DNA from: Kalaharituber pfeilii
Taxonomy: Eukaryota; Ascomycota; Pezizomycetes; Pezizales; Pezizaceae
DNA length: 64,000 nt
Direction of reading: 5' to 3'
Assembly (NCBI GenBank): GCA_015179045.1
Contig: WHUZ01000035.1
Span: 434,001-498,000, forward strand
This document shows positions 33,491 through 44,826 of this stretch, piece after piece. The notes below the pieces were generated by a model. The model was not told where the DNA came from. It did no database searches and saw only the letters and a list, made by a program, of their open reading frames with translations. Position 1 is the stretch's first letter, and each line of letters starts with the position of its first letter. The translations under genes were made by a program, and so were the position numbers.

Positions 33491-35038
33491 TTATTCCTGT
33501 CTCGTGTACTCGCGCCTGAACATGTCATCAACGAGTGTGAGGTAGTAGGTGCCCTTGGTGATGGTGCTGGGGTCACCAGAGGGGGTGTAGTTCTTCTGGA
33601 GATGGGCCTTTTCACGCATGAGACACATCTAAAAACGGGTATTAGTGGACTAATATTACAATAAACACTATGAGTACTCACATCGTCATAAACTTGTGGC
33701 TCAACGACTCTTCGAGCAGCCAGCCTCTGTGGGATATTCAAGCTTGCCTGGAAAGCGGACGTATCTCCCCTAACCCTCAAGGAGAAAAAAGAGCTTGCAA
33801 GCCCAGATCCATAACTGAAGAATGCGACCCTCTTGTTGAGCAAATCTTCAGGCCCCACATAGGCCAAAAGGGAGCAGAGGCCTGCGTAGACTGTAGCAGA
33901 GTACATGTTTCCACAGTTCGTCGGAATTTGAATACCGGGTCTTACACGCTGTTCAAATCGAGCTTTGGAGAGGCCCATGAACACCTTTTCAATAGTGCGG
34001 TCAGTCAAAGAATCGGCGTAAGGGACATCCTTCAGCTCAGCTGGAACAGTGGCGAATTCCGCAGCGGAAGGATTGGCAAGATAGTCGTTATACAGAAGCC
34101 TAGCATATGACTTCTGGACAAGTTTGCAAGTTGGGGCATGGAAAAGGACATAATCGAAGCGATCAAGGCCGGTAGCTGCTTCTGGGGCAGCGCCGTTTAC
34201 AAGCTTAGCTTCGCGGGCATTGTAGGCTTGATAGCACTCGTCTACGGCTTGGGTATAACATTTGATGGAGAAATGACCGTCCACATAGGGGTATTCGCTT
34301 GTCAAGTCCGGTTTGTAGAAATCATAAACGTGTGCCATATATGTTCCCCTCATCCCAGGCTCAAATGCCAAGGGGGCGTCAGGTCCAATGAGCATGGCGA
34401 CAACACCAGCTCCTCCGGTAGGCCTAGCATTTCCCTTCTTATATAAGGCGATATCACCAGCTACAACGATGGCATCTCGACCGTCCCAGGCAGAAGACTC
34501 GACCCAATTTATGGCGTTGAAGAGTGCATTGGTACCTCCATAGCAAGCATTGACAGAGTCGACTCCCTCAACATTCGTGTTTCCGCTGGGAGCAAATAGC
34601 TGCATCAATACTGACTTGACGGATTTCGATTTGTCGAGGAGAGTCTCAGTCCCGACTTCTAAGCGACCAATGGTGATAGGGTCGATGTTGTTCTTCTCGA
34701 GGAGATTGTGAACAGCGGTTAGAGCCAGAGAGTAGATATCTAGATTAAAGGTGAGCACTACGGGGATCCAAACTTATAGAGAGAATTTTAGGTCCATACC
34801 CTCTCTGTCATCACAGAAGGACATTTTAGTTTGACCCAAGCCAATTGTGTATTTCCCTGCGGAGACTCCATCGAATTCCTCAAGCTTCGCTTGGTCGACA
34901 CACTATTGTCCGCAAGGTTAGCTCAATCGTCTACATACTGGCAGTTGAACCAATGGTCAACATATATATATATGGACTTACTTGAGAGGGGAAGTAAATC
35001 TCAAGTGCCTTGATTCCCACGTTTTCTGGACGAGACAT
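33491..35038 (-). CDS. erg13: Hydroxymethylglutaryl-CoA synthase
   Basis: Four exons, 35038-34982, 34902-34800, 34739-33682 and 33628-33491, with canonical GT..AG introns of 79, 60 and 53 nt and intact phase, encode 451 residues, the usual fungal length. The enzyme condenses acetyl-CoA with acetoacetyl-CoA to HMG-CoA in the cytosolic mevalonate/ergosterol pathway. The start [19 protein letters not shown] is the family N-terminus. The catalytic Cys (about 119) lies in [13 protein letters not shown], the catalytic Glu (about 85) in [11 protein letters not shown] and the active-site His (about 254) in FHAPTCK. The [15 protein letters not shown] segment is also intact. The C-terminus lacks a mitochondrial or peroxisomal signature. 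A tRNA-Gly gene lies about 470 bp downstream. The upstream region is GC-rich. Confidence 0.93.
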
Positions 35039-36096
35039 TGTGGACTAGTAACCAATATTGATGCTCAGAAATGGTTCTATTGTCTATAAAAAAGGAAAAT
35101 TATGTCGTCTTGATTACGGCATTCGGTCAACTCCTTTCCTGAAAAAGGGGGAGGCGAGAACGGGGGTAGGGCGGAGCTAATGGCAGACCCAGGGGGGAAC
35201 GTGTAGGGGTACTCACAATGGACAGCAGAACACAAGAAGACACTGCAAATGCAAGGGGTATGAACGACGGCGGAATGACAGCAGACGCAGGCAAACAGGA
35301 TAGAGAGGAAGCCTCGAGAGGATGCTGGGGCGGGCTGGGCTGGAGAGGAAGGGGGGGAGGGGGCAGGAGGGAGGGGGTGGTGCGGACGGTAGAGTTAAGT
35401 ACGCCTGCGCCTTAGTGGTGCGTGCTGCGCGCCCCAGAAGGGCTGTTGGGAGGCCCTCCTCTGGGACTAGTCCCTTCTTAGCTCCGTCACCGCCCAGGCC
35501 AATTCGCGAGCACGGGCGCCCTTAGTCTTTGGTCCCTGGCGAGCGCATCACGAGCAACACAGCCAGCTTCACACGAGCGCAAATTGCGTGCATCTGGTCA
35601 GGAACAGGAGGACCATTGGCTATCAGCGGCATTTCACAGTGAGGTCCTACCGGTAGGCCTGCTCACCCGCGCCCGCCGTACCTCCTCGAGCATCGGCGGC
35701 TTGGCTTGTCCCGCGGCATTGTATGAGGCTTCGCTACGTATGTACCTTAATGTACTCTACAAGTACCAGTAGGCCTGTTGCACTCAAAGTACAGCGCCCA
35801 GAAGAGTGATCACGCAAATTGAGATGGAGTATACAATATCACTCGACCTGCGTTGTTTTAGTTTTATTTTTCATTTTTCCTGTCCATGTGAGTAGAGAGC
35901 TTAGGTATGTAAATACACATGCCATTGTACCTACCCCTCTTCGCCTGCACACCCTAAAAGTTCCGCAACCCCTAAATCCGAAGAAAACCCTGCTATATCC
36001 CAATATAAACGCAATAAATAAAAAGTACAAAAAGCCGGCATCGCAGTCACAGAGTTTCAATAGTTATACGTATAGTTTGACACCACCTCAACTTTT
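35039..36096. other. GC-rich then AT-rich intergenic region
   Basis: The part nearest the HMG-CoA synthase start (about 35140-35720) is GC-rich with purine-rich G runs; the rest is AT-rich. It should include the erg13 promoter and the 3' UTR of the homoserine dehydrogenase gene. No other gene was recognised. Confidence 0.45.
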
Positions 36097-37584
36097 TTAC
36101 TTCAGTCTTTGCAAAATCTTGGTAACGTCGCCTAGGACACCCATTGCAGTAACGTCCGCTCCAGCCCTGTCCAGATTAAGCTTCTCTGTTACGCAAGCCA
36201 AATAATCACGCCGTTTACCCACAAACAGAGAAAAGTGATTTTGCCTCGTGACGGAGATTCGCCGTCCCAACAATTGTCCATGAAAACATCGAGGAAGAAG
36301 AATAAGGCAATAAAAGGTTTTTGTTTTGACTTACCCAGCGCCTTGAACGATCAATGCGCTCACCATATCTCTCCGTGTAAAAGCTGATGATATTGTCAGA
36401 TCCCTTGAGCCCTACAATTGGATGTGAGATGTCGAATCTGATATGGCATCGAACAGATAGGTTAGCCTAGTTGGTTCAGCAATAATGGTGATAGTAATTA
36501 CTCACGTGTCTAGCCCCACTTCTACCCTCCCAGCCTCCACTTCAAGCTTGCCAACATATCTGATCGTCTTCCCTTTGGACTCAGCATCCTTTTTCAAATT
36601 TTCCATTTCTACATCGTAATCACCCAAACCATTGAGGAATTCGTCAGCAGTAGCAGCTGCCTCGAGTGACTTTGGTATTAAGCATTGAATGTGGAACGAC
36701 GTTGGCGAAAGTACCAACAGTCCAGAGAGTCGGGCAAGGACTGTCAGTTTGCGAGCAACATCCAGACCATTCAAATCATCTCGTGGGTCAGGCTCCTGCC
36801 AAGTACCATCGATTTAGACATAAACCACATAGTAATCCTCTTGAGATTCACTTACCGTGTAGCCCAGATCTCTCGCCTTCACCACAACTTCACTGAATTT
36901 TGCGTTTGAGCTGGAGCCAACGGGTGCAAAAGTATTGAAGAGAAAGCTCATGGTACCAGAGAAGACACCTTCAATTTTCTTTACTTTATCGCCTGTCTCC
37001 ACTAACTCCTTGAGGGTGCTTAACACAGGTAATCCCGCACCAACTGTAGCTTCATGGAAGGCAAAGCCCCCATTAGGGTTTTGTGGGCCTCGAGCAGCAG
37101 CGAAACGGAATTCCACAATGAGATATCACTGGAAAAGCTTTCTTTTAGGGGTAACAATATGGATACCATTTTCTAGAAATCGAGGATAGAGTGATGCCAA
37201 TGTTTCATCCGAAGTATTATCCACGAGAATAACCTCTCCTGGGGCAGTCTTCAGGTACGATATGATTTCATCAGGCACAGCCAATGGCTTTGTAACCGAC
37301 TTGTCCAAGTCCTCAAGAATTGAGGATAGTGATATAGGAGAATAGTCAGTGGAGATGATGGCCTTTGAGGAGCGTGAAACCGCAATTGGGACGAGAGTAT
37401 GTGGCGCACTCTTGTTTACCATATAGTTGAATAGCTGTCTCAGAGACGCCCTTCCAACACCGCCAGCACCTAATGAGTGTCAGCTTGCAGTTCACCTCAT
37501 GGCGAATTCGAAGGGAATGCGGATGTAGTAAATGTTAATCAGAATGGGCGCAATACCGATTATTGCAATGTATACTTTAGCCAT
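36097..37584 (-). pseudogene. hom6: Homoserine dehydrogenase gene with several frame disruptions
   Basis: Exon blocks are 37584-37557, 37469-36856, 36795-36506, 36437-36335 and 36166-36097, with canonical introns. Homoserine dehydrogenase reduces aspartate semialdehyde to homoserine for Thr and Met synthesis. Visible marks are the Rossmann start MAKVYIAIIG joined to GAGGVGRASL, ILVDNTS, GFAFHEATVGAGLPVL, KIEGVFSGTMSFLFN, the catalytic EPDPRDDLNGLDVARK, and the C-terminal IVQGAGAGADVTAMGV. Conserved residues are kept, but frame is lost in exon 2 near 37095-37135, where three single-base losses in short A or T runs would restore the family sequence; read as is there is an in-frame TGA at about 37120. 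Frame also shifts near 36350. It is either a recent pseudogene or a consensus error in homopolymers; this is normally a single-copy biosynthetic gene. Confidence 0.8.
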
Positions 37585-39096
37585 TATTGACCGGAGTTTG
37601 ATCATGTTGTTATTTGATAAACTGAATTGCTGCTCTCAAGTGGGGGCGGACCGTGGGGTCAATGTCGGTGGGGTGATGCACATTCGCCGACTACTCAGCT
37701 GAGAACTACGTTAGTACCTATCAGTATTTTACATAATAGCGTACAGATAGAATTAAAAAAAACCGTTCAATGTGCAAACATATTAACAAGAAAGGGAAAT
37801 TGGCATGAGGAAAAGCAGGCACTTAAGAAGTCTCGTCAGCTCACGTGGAGAATGCATTAGCTTGGTGTTTTTGATAAATGCATGCGGCTCTAAACGGGAA
37901 GGCGTATATATCCAAGACCTTCGTTTGGCACCACACTATGCTTACAACATTGGTAAGTAACTGTTTGCCTAAGTTGAGTAAGCAGACATTGTTGGACTTG
38001 TTCAAAAGCTTGTGCCATGGCCGGTATATGGAAATTGGAGCTAGAGACAGGTGATTGTATTAGTAAGCACTACTGACGCCCAGAACATCAAGTCAGTTTG
38101 AGACTGGTGTTGCTTTACTGTGGTATCAGGTAAGCACAGTACCCCACACGCCGAAGTACCCTACAATTTAGTTGATACTAGGGTGACATCACGGAATCGT
38201 GTGGATACGTACAGTACATAGGCGGGTTGTCAACCGAGGTGAGATTTTGACTAGTTGTTTCACTAGTGCAGTCTCGTGGGCAGCACCGTTGGCCCGCGCA
38301 CATGTGCGACTACTGAGCTCGCGGAACGTAGCTCGGCTTGAACTTTTTCTTTTTATAACACAGTGATTAAGCTATTCTATCAATCTCGAGCCTGTTCTTA
38401 TATGAGCCTGGATACTTGCAATTGGGGCCCACGATTGCTTTCTTTCGTGAAGAGGCTAGAGTCATTTCATGAGACTAAGTACGGACGAGGCCTAAGGTGA
38501 GCATGCGCACCTACCAATCTCCATCGGAAACAGCACAGGCTCCTGATGTTTGCATGCCATCCTCAAACATGGTCACATACCGCAAACCCTGGATCCAGGC
38601 AGCTATTGGATAGGGGGCCTTCTCCCGAGCTCGGGACAATGGGGAGTATTGGATATTTGACAATTTGGTTGGATAGCCTGTTCGACAGCCCAGACAGGGG
38701 TATCACTAAGAATTTTTCCCTGTCATATTGGATAGCGCAATCAATTACAGGCTAATGAAACTCTTGATAGTGAAATCCTGGCTATAGTGAAAAGAAGCGC
38801 TATAGTGAAAGTGAAGACCTTTTCAGGACTAATTATTATTGCATAAGTCTTCTGAAGTCATTTCTCTTGGGCATTGTCCTACTTCCTGGCGAGCATGACA
38901 AATCTTCTATTTCTCTAGAGCTAGGCATCTGGTATTGGCAGTTTGGTAAGGAACTGAATTTACACTTATCTGAATATCATACACTGAAAATTTCTGCATT
39001 TGACAACTTTTTTCACCCCTGCCTACGTTGGGGCCAGCACGTGATCCCTCACTATAGTCAGATTCTTGGCCTTTGTTATAGCCAGGGTGACCTGTA
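37585..39096. other. Intergenic region with degenerate pogo-like ends
   Basis: No gene was seen. At 38748-38820 there are repeats of CTATAGTGAA/TGATAGTGAA resembling the subterminal repeats of the pogo element at 20530. A degenerate inverted counterpart (TTATAGCC, CTATAG) lies at 39050-39085. The octamer ATTGGATA recurs several times between 38600 and 38740. Confidence 0.4.
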
Positions 39097-39954
39097 CTGT
39101 GTTTCACCTCGACGTATGATAGAGTACGAGTACACCACAATTCGACGCACTTTCCCACCAAAACTAGCCATGCAGAAGAATGTGTACCTCAACCACTAGA
39201 GCAGAATTTTGTAAGCGCTATTTAGAGATATTAAATAAATACTTGTTCTTCATGTCTAGCACCTCTGCCTGCTCAAAGAAAGCATTCTCAAGGAGTTATG
39301 GCACAACGAAATTTGTAACAATGTCTTGGCATCTATTTGTATGGGATTCTCATACAATATTTCAGTGGACTAAACATACTACTCTTTTTCGGCACTATCA
39401 CACCAATGGCAATTGTCTTGTGATTGAAGGGTCTCCCCTAGCTATATATTGATTCACTTGACTTCATTCAGTCCATTTTGATAAATTGCGTAGTTGGCAT
39501 GCTGAGATATATTTTCAGGTGCTCTTCCGATACTATTCATATGCAATATATCTATGAGAATGAAAATATTTTGAACAGCTCAACAATTACTTCAAGGATT
39601 ATGTTGATGCCATTCATATATATCTCCATATGGATAGGTTACCAAATGAAGTGTTTCAATATTTTTATTGAATTAAGTGCAGGTGCAGTGGGTAGATTTC
39701 CATATCTGCAATTTTACCGCAAAAATATATGCCAAGACTTATGTGAAAATGTGCAGAGATATAATTCATTCATAACTACTTTTTTTTTTTAAAGTAGAGA
39801 TGCAGGATCTGAAGAATGATGCTTGCTTTAAGCCTCCTGAAAGGAGCATAGAGAAGTAGGTACTGTGCGTGGGGATATTCAGGTTCTCATTCACTCAGTT
39901 TTGGTGGGAAAGTGCGTCGAATTGTGGTGTGCGTCGAGATGTGGTGAAACACGG
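39097..39954. mobile_element. DNA transposon relic with ~55-60 bp inverted repeats, TA-flanked
   Basis: The left end C[T]GTGTTTCACC and an inner block (ACACCACAATTCGACGCACT then TTCCCACCAAAACT) are mirrored at about 39896-39954. Candidate TA flanks lie at 39095-39096 and 39955-39956. The 858 bp element contains AT-rich sequence with no recognisable transposase. It sits directly against degenerate pogo-like repeats. Confidence 0.6.
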
Positions 39955-39956
39955 TA

Positions 39957-40529
39957 ACGCTACGTATGCGACACTACTGGGCTGCGAAGCGAATACCTCA
40001 GGGCACGTCCCCTGGACTCCAGAGGCACCTCTTCTAAGTCTTGAGGCACTTGTTTACTCTATTATCTAGCCTGTATATTGTGAACTCACTTTTATTCATG
40101 TATTGACACTATTTGTATGTAGATAGACTCTCCGCTCAATAAACCTCTCTTACTAGATATAAGGCGATATTGGATATAACGCCCGTCCCCGACGATATCC
40201 AATATGAGAATTGGATTATATGTCTTCAGCTAACGCACTCACATGGGGCCTATGTCCAATTGCAGATGTCATGAGCTAAGAGCTTGCAGATTGGAAAACC
40301 GTGCTGAAGTATTCTTACACCATTGACTTGCACACGCCTGTATTTGAACATAAGACTGCCTATAAGCTACTTACAATCACCTGCGAGACTGCTACAATCA
40401 ATTGACCCTAAAGTGTGGAAGAGAAGGCCAGAGGGGACAGGACGCAGTCAGAACGTCACCAGAGTGAAAGGAGGATGGACCAGACCCACTGGTGGAATTC
40501 ATGCGGTAGGTAGAAATATGAGGGCCGAA
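39957..40529. other. Intergenic region
   Basis: A short palindrome (GATATTGGATAT with its inverse ATATCCAATAT) lies at about 40168-40206. No gene seen. Confidence 0.35.
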
Positions 40530-40640
40530 TTTCATTTCCCTTTTGTCTCTTACGTATTTAATCTCGCCATAGCTCTTAGGGCGGTATACGAGTAATGGGG
40601 GGAAAAAAAAGAGGAAAAAAAAAAAAAAAAAAAAAAAAAA
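40530..40640 (+). mobile_element. Retroposon family A 3' end
   Basis: This copy carries CTTACGTATTTAATCTCGCC, then ATAGCTCTTAGGGCGGTATA, CGAGTAATG and an interrupted poly(A) to 40640. It shares the last ~60 bp with the copy at 32516. The 5' limit and any target-site duplication could not be fixed. Confidence 0.6.
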
Positions 40641-40865
40641 TCTTGCTTATAATTGACGTTATTCTCGGCAGCGAATTGACTTGTAAGTATATCCGATTGC
40701 GCTACAGCTTTTTCTCTGCTCACGGCATAGGCAAGTGACCGTATGGCAGTTTCACAACGGTAAAAGAAGACATGATTTTCAAGTCAAATGAGTTACTGAT
40801 GCAAGGTTTATGATATGTCATCCCAAAGAGTGCCCGCTTTCAAACATGAGTACGAGGTCACTTTC

Positions 40866-40868
<3 letters not shown>

Positions 40869-40900
<32 letters not shown>

Positions 40901-40965
40901 CATTACTCGCATGCCGCCCTGAGGGCTATGGCGAGGGTCTTTATATAACGTGAGAGATTGTACGT
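40869..40965 (-). mobile_element. Retroposon family A 3' end (minus strand)
   Basis: A T run of about 32 (40869-40900) is followed on the plus strand by CATTACTCGCATGCCGCCCT and GAGGGCTATGGCGAGG. This is the family A tail in opposite orientation to the copy at 40530-40640; the two tails face each other about 230 bp apart. The element presumably extends rightwards beyond 40965, but its 5' end is not identified. Confidence 0.65.
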
Positions 40966-41701
40966 TCAATTATGGCTCAAAGGATGCCCTGGCCCGGCGA
41001 GAACCAGGTTACCTGACAATTGCCCCCCACTTAACAAATTAGACAACTTTCCCCAACTTTTGACCCGTAGCTACTGTCAGGACTATGCCAGCAGAGTAAT
41101 GGCAGGGCTCCTAGCAACACCATTATGAGGCGTTCGGATCTCGAGGTTGGTAGCTTAGTGATCTAGACTGGGCCCCTATGGCGGTGACTGATTCATGGCA
41201 ATGATAGCTATGCAAAACTGAACTCAACAATTTCTAGATAAGTAGAGCCACTTCATACGTACATCCATTCAGAATCTAAGTAAGTGAACAGTTCATTCCG
41301 TGATATATGAATCCTCACTAAGGTGAGTTGAACTAGTAAGCCCCTGGCTTACTAGTAGAGGCTTGGTTGAAACAGTGGAAACATTGTTATACAGTACACT
41401 ACCAGTTGTGACGAGACTAACTTTCATCAATCCACGCGGCCGGTCATGTTGATACACAACTTTACTATAGACGTTCTCAATATTACACACTGACTTGTGA
41501 TAGTGCAACATGAGCAAAAACAGTGTCCTATTCAAACAAGAAACACAGCCTTTTTGGAATCAAACCTGAGCTTTGCAAACCGAAGTGAGTATGAGTCGAT
41601 GTCTCTGTAGTGAATAGTGCAGAGTAGCCCGATATATATAGACAAGTATATGAATTGCACTTTATAGAGTTGACACACTGGCACTATAATACTGTATCGT
41701 A

Positions 41702-41823
41702 CTCGTTACCAGCTTTTAGTGATGTAGACTACACCCTTGTCTCCACATACTTCGTGTCATAGTCCATCAACGCTGAAGCATAGGCCACACTGAGAATCTA
41801 CATCACTAAACGCTTGTAACGAG
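41702..41823. mobile_element. 122 bp Tc1/mariner-type MITE, TA-flanked
   Basis: 26 bp terminal inverted repeats (41702-41727 and 41798-41823) start CTCGTTAC and end TTTAGTGATGTAG, with 24 of 26 positions identical. TA dinucleotides flank the element at 41700-41701 and 41824-41825. No coding capacity. Confidence 0.85.
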
Positions 41824-41825
41824 TA

Positions 41826-44800
41826 ATATCTAGAAAGGGATTAAGAGGTGAAGAAGGTGAAGGGCAACCAGTCTGTAAGGCTTGTTGATCTCCATTTTAA
41901 TCCCATGATCATAATTTCTTCCTCACCCCATAGTTCACCCAATTGTAGCAAGTCAGTACACATCTAGACTCTTGGAATGGCAGAAGAATGATTCAGACAA
42001 TAGGTCGGCTGAATACAAGTCAAGGTTCATCTATCGGAGACTACTTAGCCTAGCTAAAGTACTAACCCAGTAGTTACGAGACTGGAGTAAGCATGCTTAG
42101 CTAGTAGCTAACGTACTGGAGGAGGCATATCATCATTAAAGTAATTCTAGTGATTGGGCTTGAATCTACAGATTACAAGAACAGGTGATGTTAGACATTA
42201 AGTAGACTGGGCGCGAGTGCACGTGATGTTGTCCTTAGTTTGGGGTACGGAACCTCATATCTATGCATAGTGCAAATCTTGGCAGAAAATAAATCTGAAT
42301 TACCTGTTTGCGATCAATCATTCGATTGACACGACCAACCAGACTAGACACGATTTCGAACGTGCTGGGACGCCATGTGGCATAGCCAACCAGGCTATCA
42401 TACTTGAGGTATGGCATAGTATGGTAAGTGGAATAAGCTCAAGCACTAGTGTTCACGTTAGATCGATTCTACTCTCGCTTCCCAGGTTCCACCATCTCAT
42501 CATCGACAGTTGAATCATCCGGAAACGGGAACACAGGATTGCCCGATCCAAGATCATGATTTCTGAGTTTCAACAAAATGAAGCCCATGTCCAGCCTGCC
42601 GAAGCGAACCACATGGGAACACACGCCGGATTCAAGCCATTTCATTTGAAAAAGGAAAAGAAGTAAAAAAGAGAGAAATTAAAAAGGATAGGAGTGAGTC
42701 AATCACTGCTTACATTTATTTAGTATTCGTATCCACACCCGACGTGCATGCACGTCCAAACTTAGGGTCAGCATTCCTAGTATGTAAGTATATCAGTATC
42801 ACTTAGTACAGGTACTTGAGTATACAGTTGGCGCAGATCATGCGACATTGCTTCTGCTGGAGTCTTCGGTAATCGGTAGGTTAGGATTATGCCTCATTCT
42901 ATGCACCCTTACCGTCACAAATATACAAGCAGTTCCTCTTATATACCTCAGGAAATAGGCCGCACTCGTAGTCGATGTGTGTGGGCTTCGCACTCACGAG
43001 GTTCAATTCGCAGAGGCCTCGTATGCCAACTTAGCAATATTGAAAAGCAGCACACAACCGTAAGGCAGCTTGGGGCGCCCTGCTGCACAGCGGCCAAGAG
43101 GATCTGGCTGGCATTCCCTCCGGACCAGCTGGGAGGGGTGCTGGAGGGGTGGAAGAGGATCGATGGTGCGGCTCCGCCCCACAGTCTCAGATCCCCTTGC
43201 AACGCTCAGCCTGAGGCTGCCACCGCACATAGCAAAGCGAAGTAAATGTCCTCTTACCTACTTCTTAGAATCTTCGTCGCATGCACACTTCAAGTCCGCT
43301 CCAGCAAAAAAAACGGCAGCCCAACTCCCTCATCTTCCCCCGCCCACCAGTCATCTCAGGTCCAGCCCAACCCTCACTCCGTACCCCGATAGAAAGGCAT
43401 GGATCTCTCTATAAGTTCCATCAGCCCCTCTGAGACCCTCTGCAGACACTCTGGAAAAACGCCTGACGGGGGTCGGCTTGTATCCCTGCCTCTGCGGACC
43501 GACCTTGGGAAATGCAATTCTAATTGCTTGCACGTCATCCAACTCTCAGCCTAACTCGTCTTCCACTTTCACCACCAGTGCTGCCATTTGCCCCACCCCC
43601 ACTCCAATATGCATCCCCAGCACGACTTGGCACAGGAAGCAGTTCCGGAACTTGCAGGAAGCCTCAGCCAATGGCCTGGAACACTTATGCTAAAGACCTT
43701 CACCCAATTCTTACGCCTCCTACTTTAAGCTTTCACTTCAGCCGCCAGAGAAGTATCTTCCCACCCCACAATTTCAAAGTATAAGTTGGGTATCATGGCC
43801 AGAAACATGGGGCTGAATCTTTCTCTTTGGAATTTTCCATGAATGCGTCGGCTCGGCGGGACCCCAACTTGAAAAAGACCGCACCCAGAGACGCATGATG
43901 GAGGCACAGGGCCATAGTTGCTGTAGGGGTGACTGGCTTCTTCAGGTTTCTACTGGCAGAATGCAGGCGCAACATACGCATAATCTTTGCGAACTTCTGA
44001 GGGGGTGTGATGAAGCATTGGAGGACGTGGCATTTAGGGATCATATCTATGAGAAGTGCAGCCCTGCAACCTATCGACAATTCTTAATCTGGCAAGCCTG
44101 CAGCCATATCGCTGGCCACAAAAGGCGAGGCTTCGATACCTTCAACTCGGATCCGATTTGTCTGTTGTGTACTGTATGTCATCACGCTGTTGCCGAGATT
44201 GACGATTTCCCATAGAACCATGTCACCTGTTCTTTTGCTGCAATGCAGACAAGGTTTTTGCGGACAAAATGGCTGCCAATGCAGCTTCATCCCAATGGCT
44301 CTATTCCCGCCTGATCCGTTATAAGTGTAAGCCAATTATATACAATTAGCAAGCACGAAGCTCTCGCAGGTTCATCCTCGCCTCGTCTGCAATTCACCGG
44401 TCGTTGCTCCCCAGTGCGGAGTGTGGACGGTACATCCTGAACAGGCGGAGAAGCGTCGTTTCGCCTTCTGTACCAATGAGCGCTAATGCTGCAGAGAGAA
44501 AACAACTTAACGAACACGTCAGAAACCTCCTCCGATATTCCAGAGCCGCCCACCATCAGACATAGCTTATTTATCCCCAAAATTACTATCCATTCCTTTT
44601 TCTACCTTTTTTCTTTTATTTGCTTCAATTTTTCCTCTCCCCGGAAGTTTCCAATTTCACCATGTCATAGGGCCCTTTGCAACTCCCGTGACCACACCAT
44701 CCGATCTAGAAAGCAATTACCCCGCTGAATGATCATTCGCACTATTCTTATTCCTATCAGAAACAGCTACTTTGGTACCTTCAGCTCACAAACCACACCA

Positions 44801-44826
44801 TAACCATCAACTGAACTGTCGGTGTG
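41826..44826. other. 3 kb intergenic region, no gene seen
   Basis: The middle (about 42990-43240) is GC-richer and carries overlapping ORFs on both strands without domain features. The last few hundred bases probably contain the promoter of the gene at 44827. Nothing else recognised. Confidence 0.4.
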
